Shown: positions 18,265-28,383 of the stretch, one piece after another
Position numbering within the stretch: the first letter of the stretch is position 1
Layout of the letters: each line of letters starts with the position of its first letter
NCBI RefSeq assembly: GCF_002014985.1
Contig: NZ_MUXU01000027.1
Location: 10,537 to 74,536 of the forward strand
Source of the DNA: Moraxella caviae
Lineage (GTDB): Bacteria; Pseudomonadota; Gammaproteobacteria; Pseudomonadales; Moraxellaceae
Direction: 5' to 3'
DNA: 64,000 bases
Notes under the pieces: generated by a model
The model's input: only the letters and a program-made list of their open reading frames with translations
Databases searched by the model: none
What the model was told of the DNA's origin: nothing
Position numbers and translations under genes: made by a program

Positions 18265-20094
18265 TCAGCCGACAAACACATCAAGCCGATAATGGCGAGT
18301 GATAAAGCCTTTAAATTCCTTGACCACCGCAAGACTTTCTTTGAGCAAATCACGCTCCAGCGTGGAGAGTGTATTTGGATTGACCTTGCGTGCGTGGCGG
18401 TCAGACGTGCTAAGCGCCACGTCTAGGCGTTTGGCAAGGAAAAAATCCAGCGCTTCTTGTAGGTTTTTTGCCAATTTTTCATCAATGGCTTTGGCTTGCA
18501 CGAGCAAATCTAGGCGTGCGCGTGTGTTTGTGGTGCGAATGCCGTGCTCTAACGCCAAGGCGCGCGTGCCATGCACGATGGGGAAAATGCCCGCCTTTTT
18601 TAGGTCAATGTCGTGATCGTGTCCGCCTGTGAATTTCGCCCAAAAACGTGCCGAGCTGCCCATTTGTAAGGTTGCGCCTGCAAAGCGGTTGATGAAATTG
18701 GCGGTGGCGGCAGGATAAGCCACTTCAAAAACGTGCGCCATCAAAGCATCAAACAGCGATTTATCACCGCAGACAAAATGCGCATCAAGCAGCGTGGACA
18801 GCCACGTCAGCTTATCGCCATGGCTTGCCAAAAACCACGATTGCACTTCGTTTAAAAACTTGCCAAGCGGCTGTCGCCATAGCGCATTCGCCATCATGAT
18901 ACCGCCATCACAAGGCGGATAGCCAAGCTGGGCAAGCGCGTCATTAAAGGCGATGGCGCAGGTTTGGATTTCTTGGAGTAAGGCTTCGTCTGTGCCATCT
19001 TTGATGATAAGGGCGTTATCTTGGTCGGTGCGCATGATTTGCTCGCCGCGCCCTTCAGAACCCATCACAATCACGCAGCTTGCCGCTTGTACCGCTGGCG
19101 TGGCGATGAGCTGCCAAACTTTGGCGAACACTTGCGCATTCAGGCTTTGCACCACACGCCCAATGACGTGGACTTTCACGCCATTTTGCGCTTGCCCACG
19201 AATGTATTTGCCGATGAGCTCTACCGCTGCCGCCACGTCATCGAGCGTTTGTGCGCCATCAAGGCGTGCGCTGATGAGTTCGGAGTGATTGGCAAGGAAA
19301 TTTAAAAGCTGCGTCTGCCCAATCACGCCTACGATTGCGCCTGCGTCATTGACGATGGGCAAGCGGTGCATACGCTGCTCAAGCATGGTGGTGAGCGCTT
19401 CGGCGACTTCGTGGTCTTGGTGAATGGTGCGCACAGGAAAATGGCTAAAATCACGCACGCAGGATTGTAAATCGGCGGCGTTGGCGATGGCGCGGCACAG
19501 GTCAGTTTGGGTGAACATACCCATTTTTTTGTCATTATCTGCCGCATCATCAACGACTAAAACGTGCTTGGCGTCAGCGGCTGTCATCGCCATGGCAGCC
19601 ATCTGCAAGCTGGCGTCTGAATCCACAAAGTGCGCAGGGCTGATGTATTCGCCAAGTTCACGGATTTGGCGGTGCAGCAGTGCTTGGTTTTCGTGGTGGG
19701 CGTGGCGAGTTTTTTGGGTGTGGCTGCGTGCCGCCAAATCAGCAAACAGCAGGGCATTTAATGCGCTGTTTTTCTGGCTGGCTGCATTCACCGCATCGCC
19801 TGCCAAATGGTACAGCAGGCTTTGTTCTTGGGTGGTGATGTCGTAGGCAAGTCCTGATTTGTCCTTGGCAAAAAACCAATCGCCCGCACGCAGACCTGCA
19901 ATCAGCTCGCCGTGCTGTGATTGGGTGAGCTTGCCTTTGATGATGATAAAAAAGTCGTCTTGCCAAGCGGTGGGCAAGGTTTCGTTTTGCGCCAAATAAA
20001 TCATCTTGGCGTGGCGTGTCAGCTCGCTGCGTTCGGTGTCGGTCAGCACATCAAAGGGCGGCTGGGTCAGCTGAAGTAGCGTTTGAGCGGTCAT
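18265..20094 (-). CDS. Cyclic-nucleotide-binding-like / CBS / DUF294 nucleotidyltransferase-like protein
   Basis: 609-aa cytosolic protein with AAGG before the ATG. Domain order: an N-terminal cNMP-binding-like beta-barrel (about 1-125, e.g. FFIIIKGKLTQSQHGELI), two CBS domains (about 155-285, with HVLVVDDA and MHRLPIVNDAGAIVGVIG), a DUF294 nucleotidyltransferase-like domain with the signature GSEGRGEQIMRTDQDNALI (about 350-368), and the DUF294 C-terminal helical domain to the end. The family is often annotated as a signal-transduction protein; GlnD-like chemistry is suggested by fold but the reaction is unknown. It is co-transcribed with the downstream exonuclease (72 bp gap). Confidence 0.88.
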   Translation of the reverse strand: MTAQTLLQLTQPPFDVLTDTERSELTRHAKMIYLAQNETLPTAWQDDFFIIIKGKLTQSQHGELIAGLRAGDWFFAKDKSGLAYDITTQEQSLLYHLAGDAVNAASQKNSALNALLFADLAARSHTQKTRHAHHENQALLHRQIRELGEYISPAHFVDSDASLQMAAMAMTAADAKHVLVVDDAADNDKKMGMFTQTDLCRAIANAADLQSCVRDFSHFPVRTIHQDHEVAEALTTMLEQRMHRLPIVNDAGAIVGVIGQTQLLNFLANHSELISARLDGAQTLDDVAAAVELIGKYIRGQAQNGVKVHVIGRVVQSLNAQVFAKVWQLIATPAVQAASCVIVMGSEGRGEQIMRTDQDNALIIKDGTDEALLQEIQTCAIAFNDALAQLGYPPCDGGIMMANALWRQPLGKFLNEVQSWFLASHGDKLTWLSTLLDAHFVCGDKSLFDALMAHVFEVAYPAATANFINRFAGATLQMGSSARFWAKFTGGHDHDIDLKKAGIFPIVHGTRALALEHGIRTTNTRARLDLLVQAKAIDEKLAKNLQEALDFFLAKRLDVALSTSDRHARKVNPNTLSTLERDLLKESLAVVKEFKGFITRHYRLDVFVG

Positions 20095-20163
20095 AAAAGT
20101 CCTTTTTATGAGAAAGAGTGTGTGAATTTAGCGGTCAATCCTTGGCAACAGCCTAAGCACCAG

Positions 20164-20439
20164 TTACACCAGCAAATCTTGATATTCTGGCGTTTTGTCG
20201 ATGATTGCCGCCACAAAGCTGCACGTTGGTATCACCTTTTTGCCATTGGCGCGCGCATAATCTAGGGCGTGCTTGACAAGCTGCTTGCCAAGTCCACGAC
20301 CACCCAACTCACTTGGGACGATGGTGTGATCATAATCCAGCACGTCATCGCTGACGATTTCGTAGCTTAAATAGGCGGTGTGTCCGTCAATTTGCGTCTC
20401 AAAACGGCGGCGTTCTGGGTGGTGGGTGATGGTGGTCAT
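20164..20439 (-). CDS. Small GNAT-fold N-acetyltransferase (YjdJ type)
   Basis: 91 aa, AAGGA before ATG. It belongs to the minimal GNAT family typified by YjdJ: AYLSYEIVSDDVLDYDHTIVP leads into the acetyl-CoA pyrophosphate loop LGGRGLGKQLVKHAL (R/Q-x-x-G-x-G/A pattern), then KVIPTCSFVAAII. Such small acetyltransferases have human and plant relatives but no established bacterial substrate. It lies 69 bp downstream of nothing co-directional that it must depend on: the gene below is the DUF294 gene, so a short operon of three genes is possible. Function in the cell unknown. Confidence 0.85.
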   Translation of the reverse strand: MTTITHHPERRRFETQIDGHTAYLSYEIVSDDVLDYDHTIVPSELGGRGLGKQLVKHALDYARANGKKVIPTCSFVAAIIDKTPEYQDLLV

Positions 20440-20624
20440 GATAAATCCTTGTTGTTTTATAGTTTGGTGTTTTGTGATTTGGTGTTAAAAGCGGTTTGTC
20501 TTGCCATCATAATGCAAAATTTGCCGTGTGTAAATGGTGGATTATGCTTTGTGGTTGGTGTTTGTGGTTTGTATTTGTGGGCGGTGTGCGTTTGTTGTTG
20601 ATTTGTAAGATGAATTGTCATTTA

Positions 20625-20641
20625 TTGTACAATCTTGTACA
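20625..20641. promoter_or_regulatory. TTGTACA repeat upstream of a small membrane protein gene
   Basis: The perfect palindrome TTGTACAA (20625-20632) is followed 2 bp later by TTGTACA (20635-20641), giving two identical half-sites 10 bp apart, one helical turn. They lie about 80 bp upstream of the start at 20718, where an operator could sit. No regulator is assigned. Confidence 0.4.
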
Positions 20642-20717
20642 GTGATTGGTACGGCGAAAGCCAATCGCAAAACCAATCGTAAAATCAGTCATTGACAAAA
20701 TAATCACGGAGAACATC

Positions 20718-20972
20718 ATGAACGAAATTCAAAATCATAATTTAGCCGCCAATCCCAAGCCAATCAGCCTAGGCGAATGGCTGCTGACACTGCTGATTTT
20801 ATCCATTCCTGTGGTGAATATCATTGCGCTTTTGATTTGGGCGTTTAGCCGCAGCACCAATCCAAGTAAGTCCAATTTTGCCAAAGCGCAGCTGATTTTT
20901 ATTGTGCTGGTGATTATTTTTGCTGCTGCTTTTGCGCTTTTCGGCATTAAGATGGGTGCGATGAGTGTTTGA
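20718..20972 (+). CDS. Small predicted membrane protein (two TM segments)
   Basis: 84 aa, starting MNEIQNHNLAANPKP with GGAG 6-7 nt upstream; a longer upstream extension is unlikely. Two hydrophobic helices are visible, about residues 20-45 (WLLTLLILSIPVVNIIALLI) and 57-80. The motif WAFSRSTNPSKSNFAKAQL between them is shared, as I recall, by a widespread group of uncharacterised small membrane proteins with W-A-F-x-x-x-T-N-P-S-K. No enzymatic residues. It stands alone between the divergent GNAT gene and purL. Confidence 0.75.
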   Translation: MNEIQNHNLAANPKPISLGEWLLTLLILSIPVVNIIALLIWAFSRSTNPSKSNFAKAQLIFIVLVIIFAAAFALFGIKMGAMSV

Positions 20973-21321
20973 CGCTGGCGCATTTAAATTGGTAAGTTTT
21001 AAAAATGCTTTTTAAAATGCGCTTTAAATTGGCGAGTTTAAAGGGTGAATTTAAAAGGGCGGAATTTAAAAATGAACAATCGGTCAAACTTAGCAAAACC
21101 TATCGGTGATTTGCCAAAAAATTATCCAAAAGTTTCCCTAAAATTGCCCTGAAATTAGCCCAAAATCCCTAAAAACACACAAACACGCCTTAAGTTCGTA
21201 CTTGGGTGTGTTTTTTGTGATGAATAGGCGAAATTTTTGCGCTAAAGTCTGTTATAATATGAAAATTTATTTGCACAGCCAGACAATTTGCCAAATTGTT
21301 ACCAAATTGGGGTAAGACATT
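20973..21321. other. AT-rich spacer before purL
   Basis: Low-complexity TTTAAA-rich sequence from about 20985 to 21080, with no gene. An imperfect hairpin (about 21183-21214, arms AACACGCC / GGGTGTGTT, followed by T6) probably terminates the small membrane protein transcript. TATAAT at 21253-21258 is a probable -10 element for purL, although no good -35 stands at the right distance. Confidence 0.5.
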
Positions 21322-24300
21322 ATGATGACTATCATCGCTGGACATCGTTATTTGACCGATTTTCAAGCCCAAAAACTGCTAAGCCAACTGACCAAAGCAG
21401 GACTTAGTGTAGATTCCATCGCAAGCCAGCAGGTGTATGTGTTTGACACTGCGCTGTCTGACGCTGAGCGCACCAAAGCGCTCAATCTGCTCAATCAAGG
21501 CGAAGCGCCTGCACCGATGGCGGCTGCCGATGACGAGCTTTTGGTGGTGGTATCGCCACGTTTTGGGACAATCAGCCCATGGTCATCAAAGGCGAGCGAC
21601 ATTTTTCGCAACTGCGGCGTGAACGTAAACCGCATGGAGCGTGTGCTGGTATTTATCCTAAAAGGCAAAGATTTGCCAAGCAAATTGCCAGCCGCTGCCG
21701 AAGCGGTGCTGCACGACCGCATGACCCAAAGTTTGGTGTATGCGCTTGATGACGTGGCGGCTTTGTTCGTTGATGGCGAGCCTGCGCACCTTGAGCAAGT
21801 GGACATTTTAGGACAAGGGCGCGTCGCACTTGAAAAAGCTAATACCGAATTTGGCTTTGCTTTGTCTGGCGAAGACATTGATTATTTGGTGGAAAATTTC
21901 ACCAAACTTGGGCGCAATCCGACTGACGTTGAGCTGATGATGTTTGCCCAAGCCAACTCAGAGCATTGCCGCCATAAGATTTTCAATGCCGAATGGACGA
22001 TTGATGGGCAAGTGCAGCCAAAATCGCTGTTCAAGATGATTAAAAACACGCACGAAAAGCACTCAGAAGGCATTTTGTCGGCATATAAAGACAACGCTGC
22101 GGTGATGGAAGGCTTTAAAACGCCACGTTTTTATCCGATCAAAGACGCAGCAGGCAATGCCGTTTATGACTTTCATGATGAGCAAATTGACATCTTAATG
22201 AAAGTAGAAACGCACAACCACCCAACCGCCATTGCGCCATTTGCAGGGGCGGCGACAGGTGCTGGCGGTGAGATTCGTGACGAAGGTGCGACAGGTCGTG
22301 GCGGTAAGCCAAAAGCAGGCTTGGCAGGCTTTAGCGTGTCGCATTTGCACTTGCCAAATATGCCAGAAAAATGGGAAACGTCAGGCAAAGTCTCTGCCAA
22401 AGATTACGGCAAGCCTGAGCGCATGGCGAGTGCGCTTGATATTATGATTGAAGGGCCGCTGGGCAGTGCAGCCTTTGCCAATGAATTTGGTCGCCCAAAT
22501 CTGAACGGCTATTTCCGTACGTTCCAGCTGGACACGTCAGAAAACCAAGACGGCAGCCAAATGCGTGGCTATCATAAGCCGATTATGATTGCTGGCGGCT
22601 ATGGCAACATCAAGCGCAATTTGGTACAAAAAAACACCATCAAAGCAGGTGATTTGCTCATCGTTTTGGGTGGGCCTGCCATGCAAATCGGCTTGGGCGG
22701 CGGCGCAGCAAGTTCGGTGGACAGCGGCGAGCTGGACGAAGGCTTGGATTTTGCGTCTGTGCAGCGTGATAATGCCGAGATGGAGCGTCGTTGCCAAGAA
22801 GTGATTGACACTTGCTGGGCGATGGCAGCTGATGGCGACGATAAAAACCCAATCGTATCAATTCATGACGTGGGTGCAGGCGGCTTGTCAAACGCCATGC
22901 CAGAGCTGGTGGACGATCACGAGCTGGGTGCGCATTTGAATTTGCGCAAAGTGCCATCGCTAGAAGCAGGTATGTCGCCAATGGCGATTTGGTCAAACGA
23001 AGCCCAAGAGCGTTATGTGCTTGCCATTGCGCCAGAAAGTGAAGCGCTGTTTGATGAGATTTGTGCGCGTGAGCGTTGCCCTTATGCCATCTTGGGCGTG
23101 GCAACGGACGTGCGTGAACTAAAAGTGGACGACAGCCTATTGCCAGAGCAGCCTGTGGATATGCCAATGCAAGTGTTGCTTGGCGGTACACCGAAAATGA
23201 AACGCAGCTTTGAGCGTAAGCCAAACGCTTTGCGTGCGCTGGACGTGAGCGGTGTAGACTTGGCAGAGAGCATCAAAGACGTGCTGCGCCACCCAACCGT
23301 TGCCAGCAAATCGTTCCTAATCAGCATTGGCGACCGCTCAATCACAGGTATGGTTACTCAAGATCAGTATGTGGGTCGTTATCAAGTGCCTGTGGCGGAC
23401 TGCGCCGTTACCATGACAGGTTTGATGGCGGACACAGGCGAGGCGATGGCGATGGGCGAGCGCGCGCCAGTTGCCTTGATTGACCCAAAAGCGTCAGCAC
23501 GTCTGGCGGTGGGTGAAGCGGTAACCAACATCGCTTCGGCACGCATTGCCAAAATTTCTGACATCACGCTGTCTGCCAACTGGATGGCGGCGTGTGGCGA
23601 TGAGCGTGAAGACGCAGCATTGTTTGACGCGGTACACGCTGTGGGCGAAGAGCTTTGCCCTGCGCTGGGCATCACCATTCCTGTGGGTAAAGACAGCTTG
23701 TCCATGAAAGCAGGCTGGGCAGACGCAGACGGTGATAAGAGCGTAACTTCACCGATGAGCCTTATCATCACAGCCTTTGCGCCAGTACAAAACGTCGCCA
23801 AGACCATCACGCCAGAGCTTGTCAATGCAGACAGTGCGCTGTATCGTTTGGATTTGTCGCGCGGTAAATTGCGCCTTGGCGGTTCGATTTTTGCCCAGAC
23901 GCTTAGCCAGCTTGGCGATGAAGCGCCAGATTTGGACAACAGCGAAGATTTGGCGAAGTTTTTTGCCTTTATCCAAGCGGCAAACGAAGCAGGTGTGATT
24001 CGTGCGTATCATGACATTGGCGATGGCGGCTTGCTTGCGGCAGTGGCAGAAATGCAGTTCACGAGCCGCAGTGCGGTGTCTTTGGCATTGACTGATGATG
24101 ATTTGCTTGGTCAGCTGTTTGCCGAAGAGCTTGGTGCGGTGGTGCAAGTTTTGCCAGAGCAAGTTGAAGCGTTCATCGCCCTTGCTAATGAGCATGGCGT
24201 GGCAGAGTTTACAAGCCTAGTCGGTCAAGTAACGGCAACGCCAGCAGGCGGCGCAGGTCTGGACGTGCTAACTATCAGCACGCCAACGCAAACGCACCGC

Positions 24301-25263
24301 TTTAGCCGTGCCGAGCTGCAGCAAGAATGGACGAAAGTCAGCCACAGCATTGCAAGTTTGCGTGATAATCCAGAATGTGCTGACCAAGAATTTGCCTTGA
24401 TTGGCGATGAAAATCATCATGGCTTGATTGCGCAGGCGAATTTTGAGCTGGATTTGGCGGTAGAAGCGCCGTATGTGAACAGCCGCACCAGCCAGCCAAA
24501 AGTGGCGATTTTGCGTGAGCAAGGCGTGAACGGCCACCTAGAGATGGGCGCAGGCTTTGTGCGTGCAGGCTTTGATGCGGTGGACGTACACATGAGCGAT
24601 TTGATGAGCGGCCGTATCAATTTGCGTGATTTTGAAGGCTTGGTGGCGTGCGGTGGCTTTAGTTATGGCGACGTGCTGGGCGCAGGTTCTGGCTGGGCAA
24701 ATTCGGTGCTGTTCCACGATGAGCTGCGTATGCAATTTGCACGCTTTTTCCATCGTCCAGAGACCTTTGCGCTGGGCGTGTGTAACGGCTGTCAGATGAT
24801 GAGCCAGCTTAAAGATTTGATGGTGGGCGCAGAGCATTTCCCACGCTTTACGTTCAATAAATCGGCACGTTTTGAAGCACGCACGGTGAACGTACGCATT
24901 GAGCGCACCAAATCTGTGCTGCTAAAAGGTATGCAAGACAGCATTTTGCCAATCGCCATTGCACACGGTGAAGGCTATGCCGACCTAGACGAAAAATCAT
25001 TGCGTGAGCTGACGCTGCAAGGTCAAATCGCCATGCGCTATGTGGACAGCCAAGGCAACCCAACCGAGCATTATCCGCTAAATCCGAACGGTTCGCCAGA
25101 AGGTATCACAGGCGTGTGCAGCAATGACGGCCGTGTTACTTTGATGATGCCGCACCCAGAGCGTACTTTGCGCGCGGTGAATCACTCTTGGAAACCTGAC
25201 GAGTGGACGAATGACGGTGCGTGGATGCGTCTGTTCCGTAATGCGCGTGCGTTTTTGCGTTAA
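21322..25263 (+). CDS. purL: Phosphoribosylformylglycinamidine synthase
   Basis: Fourth step of purine synthesis: ATP- and glutamine-dependent conversion of FGAR to FGAM. 1313 aa, the large single-chain form of proteobacteria (E. coli 1295 aa), with an N-terminal PurS-like part, linker, two AIRS-like synthetase halves ([20 protein letters not shown] and, later, [12 protein letters not shown]) and a C-terminal class I glutaminase. The glutaminase has its nucleophile in [12 protein letters not shown], His in AHGEGY, and [10 protein letters not shown] near the end. Start uncertain by one codon (ATGATG). The stop is a tandem TAA TAA, followed by a terminator. Confidence 0.97.
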   Translation: MMTIIAGHRYLTDFQAQKLLSQLTKAGLSVDSIASQQVYVFDTALSDAERTKALNLLNQGEAPAPMAAADDELLVVVSPRFGTISPWSSKASDIFRNCGVNVNRMERVLVFILKGKDLPSKLPAAAEAVLHDRMTQSLVYALDDVAALFVDGEPAHLEQVDILGQGRVALEKANTEFGFALSGEDIDYLVENFTKLGRNPTDVELMMFAQANSEHCRHKIFNAEWTIDGQVQPKSLFKMIKNTHEKHSEGILSAYKDNAAVMEGFKTPRFYPIKDAAGNAVYDFHDEQIDILMKVETHNHPTAIAPFAGAATGAGGEIRDEGATGRGGKPKAGLAGFSVSHLHLPNMPEKWETSGKVSAKDYGKPERMASALDIMIEGPLGSAAFANEFGRPNLNGYFRTFQLDTSENQDGSQMRGYHKPIMIAGGYGNIKRNLVQKNTIKAGDLLIVLGGPAMQIGLGGGAASSVDSGELDEGLDFASVQRDNAEMERRCQEVIDTCWAMAADGDDKNPIVSIHDVGAGGLSNAMPELVDDHELGAHLNLRKVPSLEAGMSPMAIWSNEAQERYVLAIAPESEALFDEICARERCPYAILGVATDVRELKVDDSLLPEQPVDMPMQVLLGGTPKMKRSFERKPNALRALDVSGVDLAESIKDVLRHPTVASKSFLISIGDRSITGMVTQDQYVGRYQVPVADCAVTMTGLMADTGEAMAMGERAPVALIDPKASARLAVGEAVTNIASARIAKISDITLSANWMAACGDEREDAALFDAVHAVGEELCPALGITIPVGKDSLSMKAGWADADGDKSVTSPMSLIITAFAPVQNVAKTITPELVNADSALYRLDLSRGKLRLGGSIFAQTLSQLGDEAPDLDNSEDLAKFFAFIQAANEAGVIRAYHDIGDGGLLAAVAEMQFTSRSAVSLALTDDDLLGQLFAEELGAVVQVLPEQVEAFIALANEHGVAEFTSLVGQVTATPAGGAGLDVLTISTPTQTHRFSRAELQQEWTKVSHSIASLRDNPECADQEFALIGDENHHGLIAQANFELDLAVEAPYVNSRTSQPKVAILREQGVNGHLEMGAGFVRAGFDAVDVHMSDLMSGRINLRDFEGLVACGGFSYGDVLGAGSGWANSVLFHDELRMQFARFFHRPETFALGVCNGCQMMSQLKDLMVGAEHFPRFTFNKSARFEARTVNVRIERTKSVLLKGMQDSILPIAIAHGEGYADLDEKSLRELTLQGQIAMRYVDSQGNPTEHYPLNPNGSPEGITGVCSNDGRVTLMMPHPERTLRAVNHSWKPDEWTNDGAWMRLFRNARAFLR

Positions 25264-25308
25264 TAATTGACGGCAAGTTTAGCCGTTTGGCTGAACACTA
25301 AAAATAAG

Positions 25309-25337
25309 ACAAACCTTGGCTTTTGGTCAAGGTTTGT
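25309..25337 (+). terminator. purL terminator
   Basis: ACAAACCTTG (25309-25318) / CAAGGTTTGT (25328-25337) followed by T6, 46 nt past the stop codon. Confidence 0.9.
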
Positions 25338-25416
25338 TTTTTATAAATGGTGGACTGCACGAGATTTGTAAGTTGGGTTTGGAAATGATGTGTAATTTAG
25401 GTTTGTGAACGATGGG

Positions 25417-25503
25417 TAAGTTGGGTTGCGCTTGCGAAAACCCAACATGGGGCGAGATTTTTCCGCAAAACGCTGGGTTACGCTGTCGCTAACCCAACTT
25501 ACA
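25417..25503. repeat. REP-like paired palindrome, locus 2
   Basis: TAAGTTGGGTTGCGC...AACCCAACA (25417-25446), a 27-bp spacer, then GCTGGGTTACGC...AACCCAACTTAC (25473-25503). A degraded extra copy (TAAGTTGGGTTTGG) begins at 25370. It fills most of the purL-hydrolase spacer (25338-25726), in which I see no gene. Confidence 0.85.
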
Positions 25504-25726
25504 AGCAGTCGCTAATTCAACTTATGAGCTGCTGCCAATCTAATTTACAAGCCGCCACTAATCTGATTTATGAGCCACCTTCCCAATCCAGCCCACAAGA
25601 TTGGTTTTAAACCAACTTCCCCATTTTTTGTAAAATTTTCCCAATAAGTTTTGGGGTTTTGCTTGAAAGGCGGGCAAAATTGCGCTAAAGTAAAGCCATC
25701 AACCCACCATTGCAAGGAGTGCAGCC

Positions 25727-26296
25727 ATGCCAACCACCACCGTTCAGCGCACTTATCGTGTTTTGCGAGAAGACACGCAGGCGTTATTGATTGACACCCA
25801 AGAAAAATTTGTGCCGCACATTGACGGCATGGATGCGCTGGTGTCGCGCGCCAGCATTTTGGTGCAGGGCTTGAATGCGCTTGGCGTGCCAATCACGGTG
25901 AATGAGCAGTATCCGCAGGGCTTGGGCAATACCGTGCCTGAGCTTGCCAAGCTATTACAAGACGCACCGCACTTTGAAAAACGGGCGTTCAGCTCGGTGG
26001 ACGATGCGCCCACATGGCGACATCTTGCCATGCAAAACCGCCATCATGTGCTGCTGTTTGGCATTGAAGCGCACGTCTGCGTACAACAAACGGCGCTGGA
26101 TTTGCTGGATAATGGTATGCAGCCGATTTTGGTGGTGGACGCGATTGGTTCACGCAACGCCTACGACCGCAAAATCGCCATTCGCCGTATGCGCAGGGCA
26201 GGCGCTGTGGTAACGACCACCGAAGCGATTTTATTTGAGCTATTGCGCTCAAGCAGCGACCCTGCGTTTAAGACCATCAGCCAGCTGGTGAAATGA
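25727..26296 (+). CDS. Isochorismatase-family cysteine hydrolase
   Basis: 189 aa, AAGGAG 7 nt before ATG. The family triad is visible: Asp in LLIDTQEKFV (about 25), Lys in HFEKRAFSS (about 86), and the nucleophilic Cys in FGIEAHVCVQQTALD (about 117), preceded by the usual cis-peptide region. The C-terminal TTEAILFELLRSSSDPAFK matches the YcaC-like/isochorismatase hydrolase group, whose substrates are mostly unknown. There is no siderophore locus nearby, so true isochorismatase activity is unlikely. Monocistronic. Confidence 0.88.
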   Translation: MPTTTVQRTYRVLREDTQALLIDTQEKFVPHIDGMDALVSRASILVQGLNALGVPITVNEQYPQGLGNTVPELAKLLQDAPHFEKRAFSSVDDAPTWRHLAMQNRHHVLLFGIEAHVCVQQTALDLLDNGMQPILVVDAIGSRNAYDRKIAIRRMRRAGAVVTTTEAILFELLRSSSDPAFKTISQLVK

Positions 26297-26600
26297 GCTG
26301 GCGCAGCGGATTTGGACGGTTTGCTGTGCGAAAATCTTGTTTTTCACGCAGCAAAACCAATTCATCAATAAAATCCATCAACAAAAGTTACATAAACAAA
26401 CACGCCAAGTGCAAACTTTAGGCGTGGTTTGTGGTATGATAGCGACTTTGAGCTTAGGCTGGTAAATGAGCCAGCTTTTGCGCTTATTTTGCTTAAATTT
26501 CTTGCCATCAAGGCAAGTTTTAAACGCTCGCATTGGCGTTTTATCAATTTATTCAATTATTCAATCAAAACATCGTGTCATTGAACACCAAGGATTTATT

Positions 26601-27155
26601 ATGAAATTGCACACCACAGTATTGGCGATTTTGGCGGCTGGCGTTTTGGTAACGGCTTGCGCAGTTTTGCCAACGCCTGAAGCTGCACCGACAACCACAA
26701 CCACCGCAGCCGCCGCCCCTGCCAAGACAGCCGCCGCACCTGTCATGAACACCACCAATGATGCCAATGTAAACATGGTGGTGAATGCTTTTGTGGTGTC
26801 AAAAGACGCAGCAGGCAACGAAACGCTGACCCCTGTGGGCATGAACACGCCAATCAGCAAAGGGCAAATCGTGGAATATCAAGGTCTGTTCACCAATCAC
26901 GGCACAAACCGTGTGCGCAAGATGGTGGCGACCATGGACATTCCAAAAGGCGCGGAGCTGGTGGGTAACATCGAGCCTGCCATCGCCCAAGCCACGATGG
27001 ACGGCGGCCGTTTTGTGAATATGCCGATTCGTGTGAGCGTGAACGGTCAAGCGCAAGAGCTGCCATTGGCAAATTACAAGGGCTTGCGCTGGACGATTGA
27101 AGAGCTGGGCATTGGCGCAACGGCAGTGGTAAAATACCGCGCTAAAATTCAGTGA
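26601..27155 (+). CDS. Predicted lipoprotein with an Ala/Thr/Pro linker
   Basis: 184 aa from MKLHTTVLAIL (AAGGA about 7 nt upstream); longer in-frame starts are unlikely. Lipobox VTAC (Cys about 20), then about 25 residues rich in Ala, Thr and Pro, then a beta-rich domain from about residue 55. Features such as ISKGQIVEYQGLFTNHGTNRV, DIPKGAELV and IGATAVVKYRAKI look like an Ig-like/DUF11 fold, as found in conserved-repeat surface proteins. Function unknown. The 303-bp spacer before it contains no gene. A terminator follows. Confidence 0.75.
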   Translation: MKLHTTVLAILAAGVLVTACAVLPTPEAAPTTTTTAAAAPAKTAAAPVMNTTNDANVNMVVNAFVVSKDAAGNETLTPVGMNTPISKGQIVEYQGLFTNHGTNRVRKMVATMDIPKGAELVGNIEPAIAQATMDGGRFVNMPIRVSVNGQAQELPLANYKGLRWTIEELGIGATAVVKYRAKIQ

Positions 27156-27278
27156 TGGTAATTTGGCTGATTTTTAGTCAATCGAGCTGAAAGTTTCGTT
27201 TGAAAACTGGCTGAAATTCGCTGAAATTTACTGAAAAGTAGCTAAAAATTATCCAAAACTTACCTGAAAAACTTACCC

Positions 27279-27307
27279 AAAAAGCCAGACTGAGTGTTTG
27301 GCTTTTT
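27279..27307 (+). terminator. Terminator after the lipoprotein gene
   Basis: AAAAAGCCA (27279-27287) / TGGCTTTTT (27299-27307) with an 11-nt loop and a T7 tract, reached after an A-rich spacer of about 120 nt. Confidence 0.85.
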
Positions 27308-27426
27308 TTGTTGTCTAAATAACATGAATAGAGTTTGAGTAACGTTGATTTGGCGTGAAATGTTGGTGTGAAATATTGGCACGAAATGCTGAATAAATCT
27401 TGGCGTGGTTTAGCTTTGAGCTAAAT

Positions 27427-27837
27427 TTAAGATGTGCGATGGGGTATAATCCACTTGACAATACGCATCAAAATCGCACAGCCCAAAAAGCAACCGCTCA
27501 CTAAAATCGGCGCGACAATCAGCCCTGTAACGACAGCCATGCGCCTGCCTGTGTCCGAGACGACCGCTTGCATGACTTTTTCTTGCTCTGGGGTGATTTC
27601 ATCGCCATCAAAAAAGCCATCATTATTTAAATCATAGCTGGCTAAAAGTGCTTGCAAGTGTGCGTCCGTTGCCAGCGCACCGCCGACTACCAATCCATAA
27701 ACCACCACGCAAGCGAGCAAAAACACCAGCGCCAAATGAATGCGGTATTTGCGTGCCAAAAAATATGCCAAAAATGGTGTGATGAATATCAAAGCGATTA
27801 AGAATTTGGCGAGCGCATTGAGCAAAAAGACGGTCAT
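27427..27837 (-). CDS. Membrane protein with a single EF-hand loop
   Basis: 136 aa from MTVFLLNALAKFL; no good Shine-Dalgarno precedes it, so the start is uncertain. Three hydrophobic segments are visible: about residues 3-25, 33-55 and 100-122. Between the second and third lies DLNNDGFFDGDE, a canonical 12-residue EF-hand loop (Asp1, Asn3, Asp5, Gly6, Glu12), followed by ITPEQEKVMQAV. By the position of the helices the loop would face the side opposite the N-terminus or be periplasmic, where calcium is available (inference). Its upstream neighbour is the tmRNA gene; no operon partner. Confidence 0.7.
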   Translation of the reverse strand: MTVFLLNALAKFLIALIFITPFLAYFLARKYRIHLALVFLLACVVVYGLVVGGALATDAHLQALLASYDLNNDGFFDGDEITPEQEKVMQAVVSDTGRRMAVVTGLIVAPILVSGCFLGCAILMRIVKWIIPHRTS

Positions 27838-27929
27838 GAGTGCAAGGCGGTGCGTGATTGTGCCACGGTGTGCGTTGGCGTGTAACAAAAAGGCGTGGGT
27901 GGCGGTTTTGATGAATTGATGAATATAAA

Positions 27930-27952
27930 AAAGCCTTGAAAATCAAGGCTTT
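27930..27952 (-). terminator. tmRNA terminator
   Basis: AAAGCCTTGA (27930-27939) / TCAAGGCTTT (27943-27952), a tight 10-bp stem with a 3-nt loop, followed on the minus strand by a T tract (TTTTTTATATTC). Confidence 0.9.
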
Positions 27953-27974
27953 AGTGTTTTTCGGAGTGTAAAAG

Positions 27975-28331
27975 TGGTGGAGATGGCGGGAGTTGAACCC
28001 GCGTCCGCCAGCACTACGCCCATGACTCTACACGCTTAGAATCTGTCTATGGCTTTAATCCGCACCGAACCGACAGTCAGGTAGGCTTGGACGATTTGCT
28101 AAAATTTCGCCTGACTCATCGCAACGCTAAGTCAAACTAACCTTTGTGCGTTCGCATCGGGGTGAGCAACCAGACCAAAGGTAATCTGTGCCGACCCAAG
28201 CGCCCTTAGGCAGCTAGTGCGTAAGTTTCGTCGTTTGCGACTATTTTAAATGTATGTTGATTTACAAGAGGCATACACTCTTGACGTGCATCATTAGGTT
28301 TCATTACCAGCGTCGAAGCCAGAACATCCCC
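27975..28331 (-). ncRNA. ssrA: Transfer-messenger RNA
   Basis: Trans-translation RNA that rescues stalled ribosomes. The 5' end GGGGATG pairs with 3' CATCTCC before A-CCA, giving a 357-nt mature RNA with genomically encoded CCA (27975-27977). The conserved 5' TGGCTTCGACG element and the 3' T-arm GGTTCAA are present. The tag reading frame begins GCAAACGACGAA and encodes ANDETYALAA followed by TAA (about 28212-28244), ending in the usual protease-recognised LAA. One-piece (not permuted). Because the tag reading frame ends in TAA, it is relevant to the suppressor-like tRNA at 35824. Confidence 0.97.
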
Positions 28332-28383
28332 AATGTGGATTTTATCAAGCCAGCCTAAGCCAAAATGACAAATCCGAACTCTG

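Noticed and set aside
22658-23224. 188-residue minus-strand frame in purL
   Set aside because: Shadow of the GC-rich purL frame, no start signal, no recognisable domain.
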